A stretch of 64,000 nt of DNA from assembly GCA_024641025.1 (NCBI GenBank), contig JAHEDW010000001.1, forward strand, positions 1 through 64,000. The letters are read 5' to 3'. Both the position numbers and the translations under genes were made by a program. Source of the stretch: Gallionella sp. (GTDB taxonomy: Bacteria; Pseudomonadota; Gammaproteobacteria; Burkholderiales; Gallionellaceae). The first letter of the stretch is position 1. Each line of letters begins with the position of its first letter. Positions 1-11,011 of this stretch are shown piece by piece. The notes under the pieces were generated by a model that searched no databases, was not told the origin of the DNA, and saw only the letters and a list, made by a program, of their open reading frames with translations.

Positions 1-39
1 TAGTTAACCTAACTAACTGTATAAATAATGATAATTACT

Positions 40-56
40 TTGGCACGGTTGCTGCT
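40..56 (+). promoter_or_regulatory. Putative sigma54 (-24/-12) promoter upstream of porin-glnK-amtB
   Basis: TTGGCACGGTTGCTGCT: GG (42-43) and GC (54-55) separated by exactly 10 nt, close to consensus TGGCACG-N4-TTGCW; lies upstream of nitrogen-regulation genes. Confidence 0.7.
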
Positions 57-115
57 AATACATAAACGCGGATTCATTTACCCCGCCTTTTAACTTAACC
101 ATAAAGGAAATCATC

Positions 116-1289
<1,174 letters not shown>

Positions 1290-1300
1290 GGGGAACTCAA

Positions 1301-2695
1301 ATGAAAAATCTATTAGTACTCTTTACGTTGCTGTCAGTATTGTTTGGTATTGCGGGCCCATCATTCGCGGATGAGGCGGTAGTTGCAGCAGAAACCGTTA
1401 CCACGGCAGCAGGTGAAATGGCACCCGCAGCGGCAGCTGAAGCGGCGGCAGCACCCGTTCCGAACAAGGGCGATACCACATGGATGATGCTGTCCACACT
1501 ACTGGTAATCCTGATGATCGTCCCCGGTCTGGCATTGTTCTACGGAGGCCTGGTGCGTGCCAAGAACATGCTGTCAGTCCTCTCACAAGTGTTCGGTATC
1601 TTTGCGCTGGTATCCATCCTTTGGATCTTCTACGGCTATTCGCTGGCATTCGGTGATGGTGGTAGTTTCAACTGGATGATTGGCGATATGTCAAAGCTGT
1701 TCCTGATGGGCGTGACTCCCGACAGTACTGCGGCGACCTTCACCGAAGGCGTTGTGATTCCGGAGCTTACTTTCGTTGCTTTCCAGCTTACCTTCGCTGC
1801 GATCACCACAGCGCTGATCATTGGCGGTTTTGCTGAGCGTATCAAGTTCTCTTCGTTGCTGGTGTTTTCCGCGCTGTGGTTCACTTTCTCATACCTGCCT
1901 ATCGCACATATGGTGTGGGCAACCGGCGGTTATCTGTTCGAGAAAGGTGCGCTGGACTTCGCAGGCGGTACAGTGGTGCACATCAACGCTGGTATAGCGG
2001 CACTGGTAGGTGCAATCGTGATCGGTAAGCGCATCGGCTACGGCAAGGAACCGATGGCGCCCCATAACCTGCCGATGACGATGATAGGCGCTGCGCTGCT
2101 GTGGGTAGGATGGTTCGGTTTTAACGCCGGCTCCAACCTTGAAGCAACCGGTGGTGCTGCACTGGCTCTGTTGAACACCATCGTTGCAACTGCCGCTGCG
2201 GGTATGAGCTGGATGTTGGCGGAATGGATGTTGCGCGGCAAGCCATCGATGCTAGGTATTGTCTCGGGTGTCGTCGCCGGTCTGGTTGCGATCACTCCTG
2301 CGGCAGGCCTGGTTGGCCCGATGGGTGCGATTATGCTAGGTCTGGTTGTAGGTCCTATCTGCTTGTGGGCAGTGTCCAGCCTGAAGAAATCACTAGGTTA
2401 CGATGATTCGCTAGACGTGTTCGGTATCCATGCAGTGGGCGGCATTATCGGCGCGATCGGCACTGGTATCTTCGTATCACCAGCTTTGGGTGGTGTGGGC
2501 GTTGCCGATTACACAATGGGCGGCCAGGTAGTTACACAAGCAACAGGTGTATTGGTCACTATCGTATGGTCCGGTGTCGTCAGCTTCGTGTTGTTCAAGC
2601 TGGTCGACATGGTTATGGGTCTGCGTGTTTCGGAAGAAGCGGAACGCGAAGGCCTAGATACCTCGACACACGGCGAGCGCGCATACAGCGTGTAA
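1301..2695 (+). CDS. amtB: Ammonium transporter
   Basis: Amt family motifs (DTTWMMLSTLLVILMIVPGLALFYGGLVRAKN; DFAGGTVVHINAG), downstream of glnK. Confidence 0.97.
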   Translation: MKNLLVLFTLLSVLFGIAGPSFADEAVVAAETVTTAAGEMAPAAAAEAAAAPVPNKGDTTWMMLSTLLVILMIVPGLALFYGGLVRAKNMLSVLSQVFGIFALVSILWIFYGYSLAFGDGGSFNWMIGDMSKLFLMGVTPDSTAATFTEGVVIPELTFVAFQLTFAAITTALIIGGFAERIKFSSLLVFSALWFTFSYLPIAHMVWATGGYLFEKGALDFAGGTVVHINAGIAALVGAIVIGKRIGYGKEPMAPHNLPMTMIGAALLWVGWFGFNAGSNLEATGGAALALLNTIVATAAAGMSWMLAEWMLRGKPSMLGIVSGVVAGLVAITPAAGLVGPMGAIMLGLVVGPICLWAVSSLKKSLGYDDSLDVFGIHAVGGIIGAIGTGIFVSPALGGVGVADYTMGGQVVTQATGVLVTIVWSGVVSFVLFKLVDMVMGLRVSEEAEREGLDTSTHGERAYSV

Positions 2696-2727
2696 CAGTC
2701 TCCTCCCGGAGCCTCCAAGCTCCATTC

Positions 2728-2755
2728 AAGGGCACCGTAAGGTGCCCTTTTTTTT
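2728..2755 (+). terminator. Intrinsic terminator after amtB
   Basis: AAGGGCACC-gtaa-GGTGCCCTT followed by T-run. Confidence 0.9.
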
Positions 2756-2808
2756 CGAATACAAAGGTTGCATTAGTTGATTTCAATACAATATCTAATT
2801 GGACAGGT

Positions 2809-3756
2809 TCAATCTGCCATGGTGCTGCGTGAGAATCCACTGCGCGAGAATTCATGATCATCTGCCATGAAGTGCGACAACGCTGATTGAGTCGACATGC
2901 TAAAGCCACGATACAAATCCAAGTCATAATCGGACATGCGTATCTTGTGAGCCGCGTTTCCTAGATCGCTGATGAAAGCAGGCCAATCCTGGTAGCGATT
3001 ATGCCAGTCCTTTTCAAGGCCACGATGAATGACTCGGACAAGCTCCGGTGGGAGCTCCTTGCGATACATCCGGATGGGTGTGGCAGGATAATTAAGGATC
3101 GCAACGCGTGCGTTGAATTCGTCATCTGCCTCAAAGGTGTTTTTCCCAGTCAGTAAGCGATACAGAGTCGCGGCAAGCGAATAGATATCGGCACGTTCAT
3201 CGAGCACCAACCCCTCCAGTTGTTCTGGCGACATATAAGCAAGGCTACCTGCTACCATATCGCCACTCGTCCCCAACGAAATCGCGCAGCCAAAATCTGT
3301 CAGCTTGGCCATTCCATTGGTAATTAGCATGATATTTTCCGGTTTAACGTCACGGTGAATTACCCCTTGGCTTGCAATATATTGAAGTGCGCCAGCGATT
3401 TGCTCAATCACTGACAGCACGGTATTGATCGGTAATAGGGTTTCCGGACCTTGATGATGATCCAGCGACTCACCTTTGATATATTCCATCACGACATACG
3501 GCCCGTTCTTGTCTTCAAGGTCTGCACTCAATACGCGAACAATGTTCTTATGGTGCAGCCTGCTTGATAACTGAATCTCGTTGGCCAATAGTTTGCGATA
3601 GGCTTCGGACTGTCGAGTCAGTCGAAGCTGCTTGATTGCGACTGAAACAAATTTTTCCACTTCAATGCCGAGATATACGTTCGAACTCTCGCCGACTCCA
3701 ATCTGTTCAACAATGGTATATTTTCCAATATGTGTAGGTGCGGCGGGAACTGCCAT
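2809..3756 (-). CDS. Serine/threonine protein kinase (Hanks type)
   Basis: GVGESSNVYLG P-loop, VAIKQL, HRDVKPENIML catalytic loop, DFGCAISLG, SPEQLEG. Confidence 0.93.
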   Translation of the reverse strand: MAVPAAPTHIGKYTIVEQIGVGESSNVYLGIEVEKFVSVAIKQLRLTRQSEAYRKLLANEIQLSSRLHHKNIVRVLSADLEDKNGPYVVMEYIKGESLDHHQGPETLLPINTVLSVIEQIAGALQYIASQGVIHRDVKPENIMLITNGMAKLTDFGCAISLGTSGDMVAGSLAYMSPEQLEGLVLDERADIYSLAATLYRLLTGKNTFEADDEFNARVAILNYPATPIRMYRKELPPELVRVIHRGLEKDWHNRYQDWPAFISDLGNAAHKIRMSDYDLDLYRGFSMSTQSALSHFMADDHEFSRSGFSRSTMAD

Positions 3757-4009
3757 TAGGGTGTTCAGTGAAGTAAGGGAAATCCGACAAGCAACGACGG
3801 AATAAATTCCATTTGATGCAGGTTCTTAAGATCATTGGATAAAATAGAGGGCAAGCCAATGCACTATCGCGAATAAATACCAATATCAATAATTAGCCAA
3901 TTTTGGCATTTCACCGATCCAGAGCCGAGATGCCAGGTTATCTTGAGTGCGCCAAGATAAGATAGCATGACCATGCAACGCCCATTCAAGTGAATGCTGA
4001 TAACTTCTA

Positions 4010-4573
4010 TCAATAACGTCCATGTATACGATAGATGTAGTTACTCATTTCTGCATTCTCGGCATTCTTTCGTCTGGCAACTGCATGTACATGCTGAATC
4101 AAATTGCGCATTACGCAGTAAACGATGGAAGGATGTGTAAGAAGCAGTGTCTCGAGTTTGGAGCGTTGCAACAACAGAATAGCGCTATCCTTCTTGATTT
4201 TGATACTGGAAGTGATGTTTACAATATTTCCACCAACAAAGCTGATTATTCTGGCCAGATCCCCTGGCGATTTAAGTTGCAGTAGCACGGATTCATTCCC
4301 GACCATTGCGTTAACCTCAACCTCGCCTTCGACAAGAATCATCAAGGCGTCCTTCAGGGAATCCTCCAATTCGGCTACAAGTTCCTTGGCTTCAAAATAT
4401 TGAAAGGAAAATAGGCTTGTAAGGATATTGACTTCAAAGTCACGCAAATTCTCCACCAGTCTGCTATTGCGAAGCGCGGTCAGAATCCTCTCATCAGGAA
4501 TCATCAGGTCTCCCATGATGTGCATGGCTGTCGGAGGCTTGCCATATATCGTTTCATTCTGTCTGTCGGACAA
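4010..4573 (-). CDS. Cyclic nucleotide-binding domain protein
   Basis: 'DALMILVEGEVEVNAMVGNESVLLQLKSPGDLARIISFVGG' resembles cNMP-binding fold; no C-terminal HTH evident. Confidence 0.65.
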   Translation of the reverse strand: MSDRQNETIYGKPPTAMHIMGDLMIPDERILTALRNSRLVENLRDFEVNILTSLFSFQYFEAKELVAELEDSLKDALMILVEGEVEVNAMVGNESVLLQLKSPGDLARIISFVGGNIVNITSSIKIKKDSAILLLQRSKLETLLLTHPSIVYCVMRNLIQHVHAVARRKNAENAEMSNYIYRIHGRY

Positions 4574-5032
4574 GTTGACCTCGCTAATCGGTAAAATTCC
4601 GTGCAGTGTTCAAATTCGAACTTTAGTTGTTACGGTATGCGAATAATCCTGCACTACTAGGATTAATACGCAAATTACATGCCAGATCCAGCAACACCTG
4701 TTTCCAGCAGTTTGTCCGCGCAATGATTCCTTTGAATTGTCTTCAAAAATGGATGAAATCGAATCATGAAGCTGATATTCGACGACTATGCAAGTGCGCG
4801 CAGTGAGATAAGCAATCCATGGCTGCGCTGAAAGATCAGAAAACAGATATACCAATATATTGTCCTTGCACCAATACCATGCAAAGCGCACCTTCCAAGT
4901 GCGTGGGTGCTCAGGTACTGCAGTAACCTAGCATAATGAGTTTTCTGGAATTAAGTATGGGGCAGATACAGTGTGGAATTTGAAACTGATCATGTCAGTT
5001 TCGACGGACTCTGGCTAGGGATCGTCTTATCT

Positions 5033-5731
5033 TCATTTTGATACGATAACCAGTCCTCTTGCCTTATTACTTGTCGTGTCGATCGTTGCAATCGCTTGAC
5101 GCAAGGTGCTGATGCCGACCCACACCGGTGGATACTTGTACTTGGCTACATCGAGAATCAGTGCGCTATCGGATTGCGCGTCATAGGCTGCCAATACCGA
5201 CCAATGCCCACCTCCGACCTGCCCAAGATTGGCACGAAGATAATTCGCCAGGACGAACTGCCCGTCATCAACCAGTGTGTTCTGTAAAAGGCTGCGCAAA
5301 CTCTGGTCATCGAATGTATCGCCGGCGATTGACCGGGCAGTGACTCCTTGGCGGGTGAGCGTTTCGGCCATTTCCTCTCGGGTCATCCCCATTGCAAGGA
5401 CTGTCTCTGGGCTGATGACTTTTGCGACATCAGGCGTGAAAAAGTTGCTTTGGGTGAAATAGGCATAGGGAGCAAATGTCGGATCAATGGGTTTTTTGAT
5501 CGGCATCGCATTGAGTACTGTTATCGCGCTGGCTACTGAGCAATATGACTGAGTAACTTGCACGGCAAAGGTCGGGATAAGCTGCCAGTAATCCGCATCG
5601 ACTGGCATTCGTGACCGCAGGGTTTTGCCCTCCGTAGTATCCCAATAGACGACGGAAGGTTCCGATCCAGCGAATACTGAAGCGGGTGACAACACTGCAA
5701 AGAGAATTATCGTGGATAAAAATTTCTTCAT
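5033..5731 (-). CDS. Prokaryotic phytochelatin synthase family protein (secreted)
   Basis: Signal peptide; TQSYCSVASAITVLNA (Cys), GGGHWSVLAAYD (His), ILDVAKYKYPPVWV (Asp) match the PCS papain-like triad. Confidence 0.88.
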   Translation of the reverse strand: MKKFLSTIILFAVLSPASVFAGSEPSVVYWDTTEGKTLRSRMPVDADYWQLIPTFAVQVTQSYCSVASAITVLNAMPIKKPIDPTFAPYAYFTQSNFFTPDVAKVISPETVLAMGMTREEMAETLTRQGVTARSIAGDTFDDQSLRSLLQNTLVDDGQFVLANYLRANLGQVGGGHWSVLAAYDAQSDSALILDVAKYKYPPVWVGISTLRQAIATIDTTSNKARGLVIVSK

Positions 5732-5759
5732 TTTAGGATATCCCTCCGTTTGCCATTAT

Positions 5760-6629
5760 TTATCTGAACACGATGGTTTTGCTTCCGCACACCAGCACAC
5801 GATCCTCAACATGATAGCGCAGGGCTCTCGATAGAACTGTTTTCTCGATATCGCGCCCATATCGCACCAGATCTTCTACCGTATCGCCATGATCAATACG
5901 CATCGTATCTTGTTCGATGATGGGTCCTGCATCAAGGTCCTCGGAGACAAAGTGGCAGGTTGCACCAATTAGTTTGACGCCACGCTGATAGGCTTGGTGA
6001 TATGGTTTTGCACCAACGAAAGACGGCAGGAAACTGTGATGGATGTTGATGATTCGTCCAGTGTAGCGCTGGCAGAGCCATGGCGGCAGGATCTGCATGA
6101 AACGCGCCAATACCATGCAATCTCCTTGGTATTGCTCGAACAGCGTAGCAATCTTTTCAAATGCGACGGCCTTGGCTGTTTCATCGTTTCCTGGCATATC
6201 GACATGGATGAACGGGATACGATGCCATTCGACAAAACTGCGCAAGTCTTCGTGATTTGAGATCACACAGGAAATTTCCACCAGCAATTCACCACTGCGC
6301 CAACGATAGAGTAAATCGTTCAGGCAGTGATCTTGCTTGCTCACCAGAATTACCAGCCGTTTTTTTTCACTTGAATCTGATAGCTGCCAGGTCATCTTGA
6401 AGACTTTTGCCAATGGGACAAAGCGGCGGCTGAACTCTTCAGCATCAAAGGGTAAAGAATCAGCAAGTATCTCTTGTCGCATAAAGAACAGATTTGCATC
6501 CACTTCGGTATGGTAGCTAGCCTCAACGATAAATCCATTATGTTCAGCGATAAAGCCGCTTACTGCTGCGATGATGCCCGCCCGGTCCGGGCAGGAGATA
6601 GTCAAGGTGTAGCGTCGAGGGTTGCTCAT
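5760..6629 (-). CDS. purU: Formyltetrahydrofolate deformylase
   Basis: N-terminal ACT domain (YTLTISCPDRAGIIAAVSGFIAEHNGFIVEA) and formyltransferase core (INIHHSFLPSFVGAKPYHQAYQRGVKLIGATCHFVSEDLDAGPIIEQD). Confidence 0.95.
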   Translation of the reverse strand: MSNPRRYTLTISCPDRAGIIAAVSGFIAEHNGFIVEASYHTEVDANLFFMRQEILADSLPFDAEEFSRRFVPLAKVFKMTWQLSDSSEKKRLVILVSKQDHCLNDLLYRWRSGELLVEISCVISNHEDLRSFVEWHRIPFIHVDMPGNDETAKAVAFEKIATLFEQYQGDCMVLARFMQILPPWLCQRYTGRIINIHHSFLPSFVGAKPYHQAYQRGVKLIGATCHFVSEDLDAGPIIEQDTMRIDHGDTVEDLVRYGRDIEKTVLSRALRYHVEDRVLVCGSKTIVFR

Positions 6630-6783
6630 AATGGCATTCTTGGTATATATGTTTGATTCTATCCAATCTCTGCGCCTCGGGGAAATTTCGAGTAATTGGT
6701 GGCATAGAGTAAAATAGCCAATCTGGGTTTAATTTAGCCCGTTTCGATATGATCAATCGGCTAATGACAAGGAAATCTTACAG

Positions 6784-7560
6784 TTGAAATTTCTTTCACG
6801 AATATTATTTTTATTTGCAGTGCATGCGGTTCTGTCTTCATCGGCATATGCTATTGTTAATGTGGAGCAGGCCATTATCGGTAAACCACCGGAAGGGATA
6901 CATACTACGGTAGATCTGCTTGCGAATGGCGCAACCGGCAACACAGACAAGAGTTCTTCCAAAGCGGATCTGCTTACTTTGTGGCAGCATGAGCAGCATA
7001 CCGAGTTTCTGCAGTTGCAGTATGCTTATGGCAAAAGCCGAGGTCAGGTAGATACAGACCGTGCTTTCGCGCATTTGCGCCATCGAACTTCGATTAATCC
7101 AGCCTGGGCAATCGAGGGGTTCGTGCAGGTTGGGCGTGATCCGTTTGCCAGACTTACGAAGCGGACTTTGCTCGGTGGTGGAATGCGCTGGGTAATGTTT
7201 GAGGAAGACAATAAGTCAGCAGGTTACTTAGGTCTCGGTGCGTTCCATGAACAGGAGGTCCTCACTGACACCTTGGGAACCAACGATCCAAGAGAATCCA
7301 GTCTATGGCGAGCCAGTACCTACCTGGTGTTAAAGCATCAACTTAACGAACAGGTGCGTATGTACAGCACGACTTATTATCAACCTGCCTTAGGTGACAC
7401 GGCGGATTACCGCATACTGGAACAGGCATACATGCTGGTAAAAATGGCTCAGGACCTTGATCTGAAGCTGAGTCTGGATATTTCGTTTGATTCAAAACCT
7501 CCACAAACAGTGGAGAAACGAGATATGTTGTATAGCGTTGGGCTGGAATTCAGTTTCTGA
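6784..7560 (+). CDS. DUF481-like outer-membrane beta-barrel protein
   Basis: Signal peptide, TGNTDKSSSKADL motif and barrel-like composition; TTG start with aagga SD. Confidence 0.6.
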   Translation: MKFLSRILFLFAVHAVLSSSAYAIVNVEQAIIGKPPEGIHTTVDLLANGATGNTDKSSSKADLLTLWQHEQHTEFLQLQYAYGKSRGQVDTDRAFAHLRHRTSINPAWAIEGFVQVGRDPFARLTKRTLLGGGMRWVMFEEDNKSAGYLGLGAFHEQEVLTDTLGTNDPRESSLWRASTYLVLKHQLNEQVRMYSTTYYQPALGDTADYRILEQAYMLVKMAQDLDLKLSLDISFDSKPPQTVEKRDMLYSVGLEFSF

Positions 7561-7584
7561 GGCAAACAAGCCAATAAGATATTC

Positions 7585-9183
7585 TTATAACGCCATCCCC
7601 TGATCGCGGAGATATTCCTCATAGTTGCCATGGTAATCGGTCACCCCTTTGGCGGAGATCTCGATGATGCGTGTCGCCAATGATGATACAAATTCGCGGT
7701 CGTGGCTGACGAATACCAAAGTGCCCTTATACAAGTCGAGCGCTGTATTTAAAGACTCAATGGATTCCATGTCCATGTGGTTGGTTGGTTCGTCCATCAG
7801 TAACACATTTGGTTTTTGCAGCATAAGCTTTCCGAACAGCATGCGTCCCTGTTCGCCGCCGGATAACACTTTCACTTTCTTTTTTACATCGTCACCGGAA
7901 AATAGCAAACGACCAAGCGTGCCACGCACGACCTGGTCGTCATCGCTCTGGCCTCGCCACTCGGTCATCCAGTCCATCATCGATTTGTCATCGGCAAAAT
8001 CAGTGGCATGATCCTGGGCGTAATACCCTAGCTTGGCTTTTTCCGTCCACTTGATCGTGCCTGTGTCGGGCGCGAGTTCGCCCGCCAGACAACGCAACAG
8101 CGTGGTTTTTCCGATCCCGTTGGGTCCGATGATGGCGACTTTCTCTCCGGCATCGAGCCGGAAGTTCACATTGGAAAAGAGAACCTTATCGAAGCCTTTG
8201 GCCATCTTCTGAACCTCGACGGCAACACGGTGAAGCTTGTCGCGCTCGTCATACTCAAAACGGATGAACGGATACTGCCGGCTTGAAGGCTTGATATCTT
8301 CAATCTTGATCTTGTCGATTTGGCGCGCGCGAGAGGTGGCTTGCTTGGCCTTTGAGGCGTTTGCAGAGAATCGTGCCACGAAAGCCTTCAGTTCGGCGAC
8401 CTTTTCCTTTGCCTTTGCGTTGTCTGCAGCCTGCTGTTCGCGCGCTTGTGTGGAAGCAAGCATGTAGTCATCGTAGTTGCCAGGGTAAACAGTAATCCTG
8501 CCATAATCCAGATCTGCCATGTGGGTACACACGCTGTTCAGAAAGTGGCGGTCGTGGGAGATGATCACCATGGTCGAATTGCGTGCATTAAGTATGTCTT
8601 CCAGCCAGCGGATGGTGTTGATATCCAGATTGTTGGTGGGCTCATCCAGCAGCAGTATGTCCGGGTTGGAAAACAAAGCCTGTGCCAGCAAAACCCGCAA
8701 TTTGAAACCTGGTGCGACTTCGCGCATCGGCCCTTGATGCAACTCGATCGCGATACCTACGCCGAGAAGCAATTCGCCTGCTCGCGGTTCGGCGGTGTAG
8801 CCATCGTATTCAGCGAACTCTGCCTCCAGATCAGCAGCACGCATGTAGTCCTCCTCGGTCGCATCAGGATTTGCATAGATCGCATCGCGTTCCGACATGG
8901 CTGCCCACATTTCAGCATGTCCCATCATCACCACGTCCAGTACGCGCATATCCTCATAGGCGAACTGGTCCTGGCGCAGTTTGCCAAGCCGCTCGTCCTT
9001 GTCGAGCATCACGTTGCCGGATGTCGGTTCAAGATCCCCACCAAGGATCTTCATGAAAGTGGATTTGCCGCAACCGTTTGCACCGATCAAACCATATCGG
9101 TTGCCATCGCCGAATTTGACCGAGACGTTTTCAAACAACGGTTTGGCACCAAACTGCATGGTGATATTGGCGGTAGATAACAT
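7585..9183 (-). CDS. ABC-F family ATPase (YbiT-like)
   Basis: Two ABC cassettes ([56 protein letters not shown]), no TM segments; start set at [11 protein letters not shown]. Confidence 0.93.
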   Translation of the reverse strand: MLSTANITMQFGAKPLFENVSVKFGDGNRYGLIGANGCGKSTFMKILGGDLEPTSGNVMLDKDERLGKLRQDQFAYEDMRVLDVVMMGHAEMWAAMSERDAIYANPDATEEDYMRAADLEAEFAEYDGYTAEPRAGELLLGVGIAIELHQGPMREVAPGFKLRVLLAQALFSNPDILLLDEPTNNLDINTIRWLEDILNARNSTMVIISHDRHFLNSVCTHMADLDYGRITVYPGNYDDYMLASTQAREQQAADNAKAKEKVAELKAFVARFSANASKAKQATSRARQIDKIKIEDIKPSSRQYPFIRFEYDERDKLHRVAVEVQKMAKGFDKVLFSNVNFRLDAGEKVAIIGPNGIGKTTLLRCLAGELAPDTGTIKWTEKAKLGYYAQDHATDFADDKSMMDWMTEWRGQSDDDQVVRGTLGRLLFSGDDVKKKVKVLSGGEQGRMLFGKLMLQKPNVLLMDEPTNHMDMESIESLNTALDLYKGTLVFVSHDREFVSSLATRIIEISAKGVTDYHGNYEEYLRDQGMAL

Positions 9184-9603
9184 TAAACTGCCTTGCAATA
9201 AAATTTTTAGGGCGCGCATTCTAACATGCAGCAACAGGCAAAATGGACAGAGAAACTGGTTCGCAAGGACAATTAGATGCATGGATCAACACAAATTGTT
9301 GGAAAAATCTGCGAATTGTTGCCATCCTTCGCAAATCGTTTAACACTCGCGCTTAAGAAATGTCAGAAGGTATCTAGGTAACGATCTGACGGAAGTTGCT
9401 CATTACATTTCAAGATGCAACCTGTCAATTGCAGGCGCCACTTTGAAATCCTGTGTATGTTGGTGTGAAGCAAGGATATAGTTGGGCATGTGAGAAATGG
9501 TTGTACCTAGATTCTTAGATGTAACTAAGGAAAGGGAGGCTTGTTGCTGTGATGCACTGGAAATTGATTATCATTCTTTGAAACGTAAGGCAAATGCATC
9601 GGC

Positions 9604-10791
9604 ATGAATCAGGCTAAAAATTTGAATATGCAATTACTGTCGCGAGGCATGATTGCATTATTGGTTGCGCAGTTCCTTTCCGCGCTAGCGGATAATGCCA
9701 TTCTTATCGTGGCGATTGCCATCGTGAAATCACAGGGGATGGCGAACCTTGTACCACTTCTGCAAGAATCATTTGTCTTGCCATTCATCCTTCTAGCGCC
9801 CTTTGTAGGGCAAATAGCAGATGCATTTCCGAAAGGGCGAGTGATGCTGGCTGGAAATCTGCTGAAATTCTGTGGAGCGGTTGCAATGCTTTTCGGCTTG
9901 AATCCGCTTACTGCTTATGGGTTGATCGGAATCGGTGCAACCATGTATTCGCCTGCAAAATACGGCATTCTCTCGCAGATGTTCAATCCGTCAATTTTAG
10001 TTCGAGCGAACGGCATGATGGAAGGATCAACCATAGTGGCGATTCTGGCTGGTGTAATTATGGGCGGTTTACTGACTGATTATTCATTGAACTGGGCCTT
10101 TGCAGGCGTGATCGCTGCTTACGGTTTGGCAACATTTGCCAATCTGCTTATTCCTAAATTACCAGCTGAAAAGGCTGGGACCCGATTTAATCCATGGGTT
10201 TTGACCAAGCAGTTTATGTCATCCATTTCTATGCTCTTCCGGGATCAAGACGCCCGTTTTAGCTTGTTAGGGACAGGAATATTTTGGGGCTGTGGCACTA
10301 CCTTGCGCCTGATGCTTTTTGCCTGGGTTCCCGCCGCCTTGATGATTAATGACAACCAGACCCCCGCCAATTTGATGGGCGCAGTTTCTATTGGAATTGT
10401 GCTAGGTGCGTTAGCAGCCGGGGCATGGGTGTCATTGACGAATGTCAATCGGGCATTGCTGGGTGGCTTGATGTTAGGTCCTGTCATCATTTCAATGGCA
10501 TTCGCGCATAACATCATGTTCGCATCAATATTGATGATCTCAATTGGGATCTGTGGCGGATATTTTGTGGTTCCGTTGAATGCGCTTCTCCAAAAGCGAG
10601 GACACGAAACGATAGGCGCAGGTAATGCATTGGCGGTCCAGAACTTTGTAGAGAATTCAGCAATGCTGTGTTTCGTTGGCGGGTACAGCCTAGTTGTTTC
10701 GATGGGAATCTCTGTCACGTCGACCCTCATTGGATTCGGCATGGTACTCATAGCTTCCGTAAGCGGTTTGGCTCTCTTGAGGTTCAGGTAA
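9604..10791 (+). CDS. lplT: Lysophospholipid transporter LplT-like MFS protein
   Basis: MFS architecture; 'AQFLSALADNAILIVAIAIVKSQG' and 'PFVGQIADAFPKGRVMLAGNLLKF' resemble LplT. Confidence 0.8.
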   Translation: MNQAKNLNMQLLSRGMIALLVAQFLSALADNAILIVAIAIVKSQGMANLVPLLQESFVLPFILLAPFVGQIADAFPKGRVMLAGNLLKFCGAVAMLFGLNPLTAYGLIGIGATMYSPAKYGILSQMFNPSILVRANGMMEGSTIVAILAGVIMGGLLTDYSLNWAFAGVIAAYGLATFANLLIPKLPAEKAGTRFNPWVLTKQFMSSISMLFRDQDARFSLLGTGIFWGCGTTLRLMLFAWVPAALMINDNQTPANLMGAVSIGIVLGALAAGAWVSLTNVNRALLGGLMLGPVIISMAFAHNIMFASILMISIGICGGYFVVPLNALLQKRGHETIGAGNALAVQNFVENSAMLCFVGGYSLVVSMGISVTSTLIGFGMVLIASVSGLALLRFR

Positions 10792-11011
10792 ACGAATAAT
10801 CGAAATACATGATGAAGGGATGGTTAATGAAATACTGCCCAACCAGCTATCTCAGAAGTTTGTGGAGTAAATTCTTTCATGGTTGCCGGAGGAATCAGGA
10901 ACATGACAAAGGAAATTTCTAATAGATCTTCATGCTTACGCAGCCTGTACTTTTCTCCTTAAGATTAGGCTATCGGCTAGAATGTGCATACCAAATTCAT
11001 AATTAAATAAT

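Noticed and set aside
24-40. AATGATAATTACTT as a Fur-like site
   Set aside because: Palindrome is imperfect and AT-rich; the adjacent sigma54 element explains the promoter better.
4610-4891. 93-aa minus-strand ORF in the 4.6-5.0 kb intergenic region
   Set aside because: No RBS, domain or codon-usage signal; region appears non-coding.
8446-9180. 244-aa plus-strand ORF
   Set aside because: Antisense to the ABC-F ATPase gene, no recognisable domain or RBS.
9561-9575. AATTGATTATCATTC upstream of lplT-like gene as a Fur box
   Set aside because: Only about 5 of 7 arm positions pair and the gene is not iron-related; too weak beside the perfect palindrome at 17348.
10245-10751. 168-aa minus-strand ORF
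   Set aside because: Antisense to the lplT-like gene; no domain.
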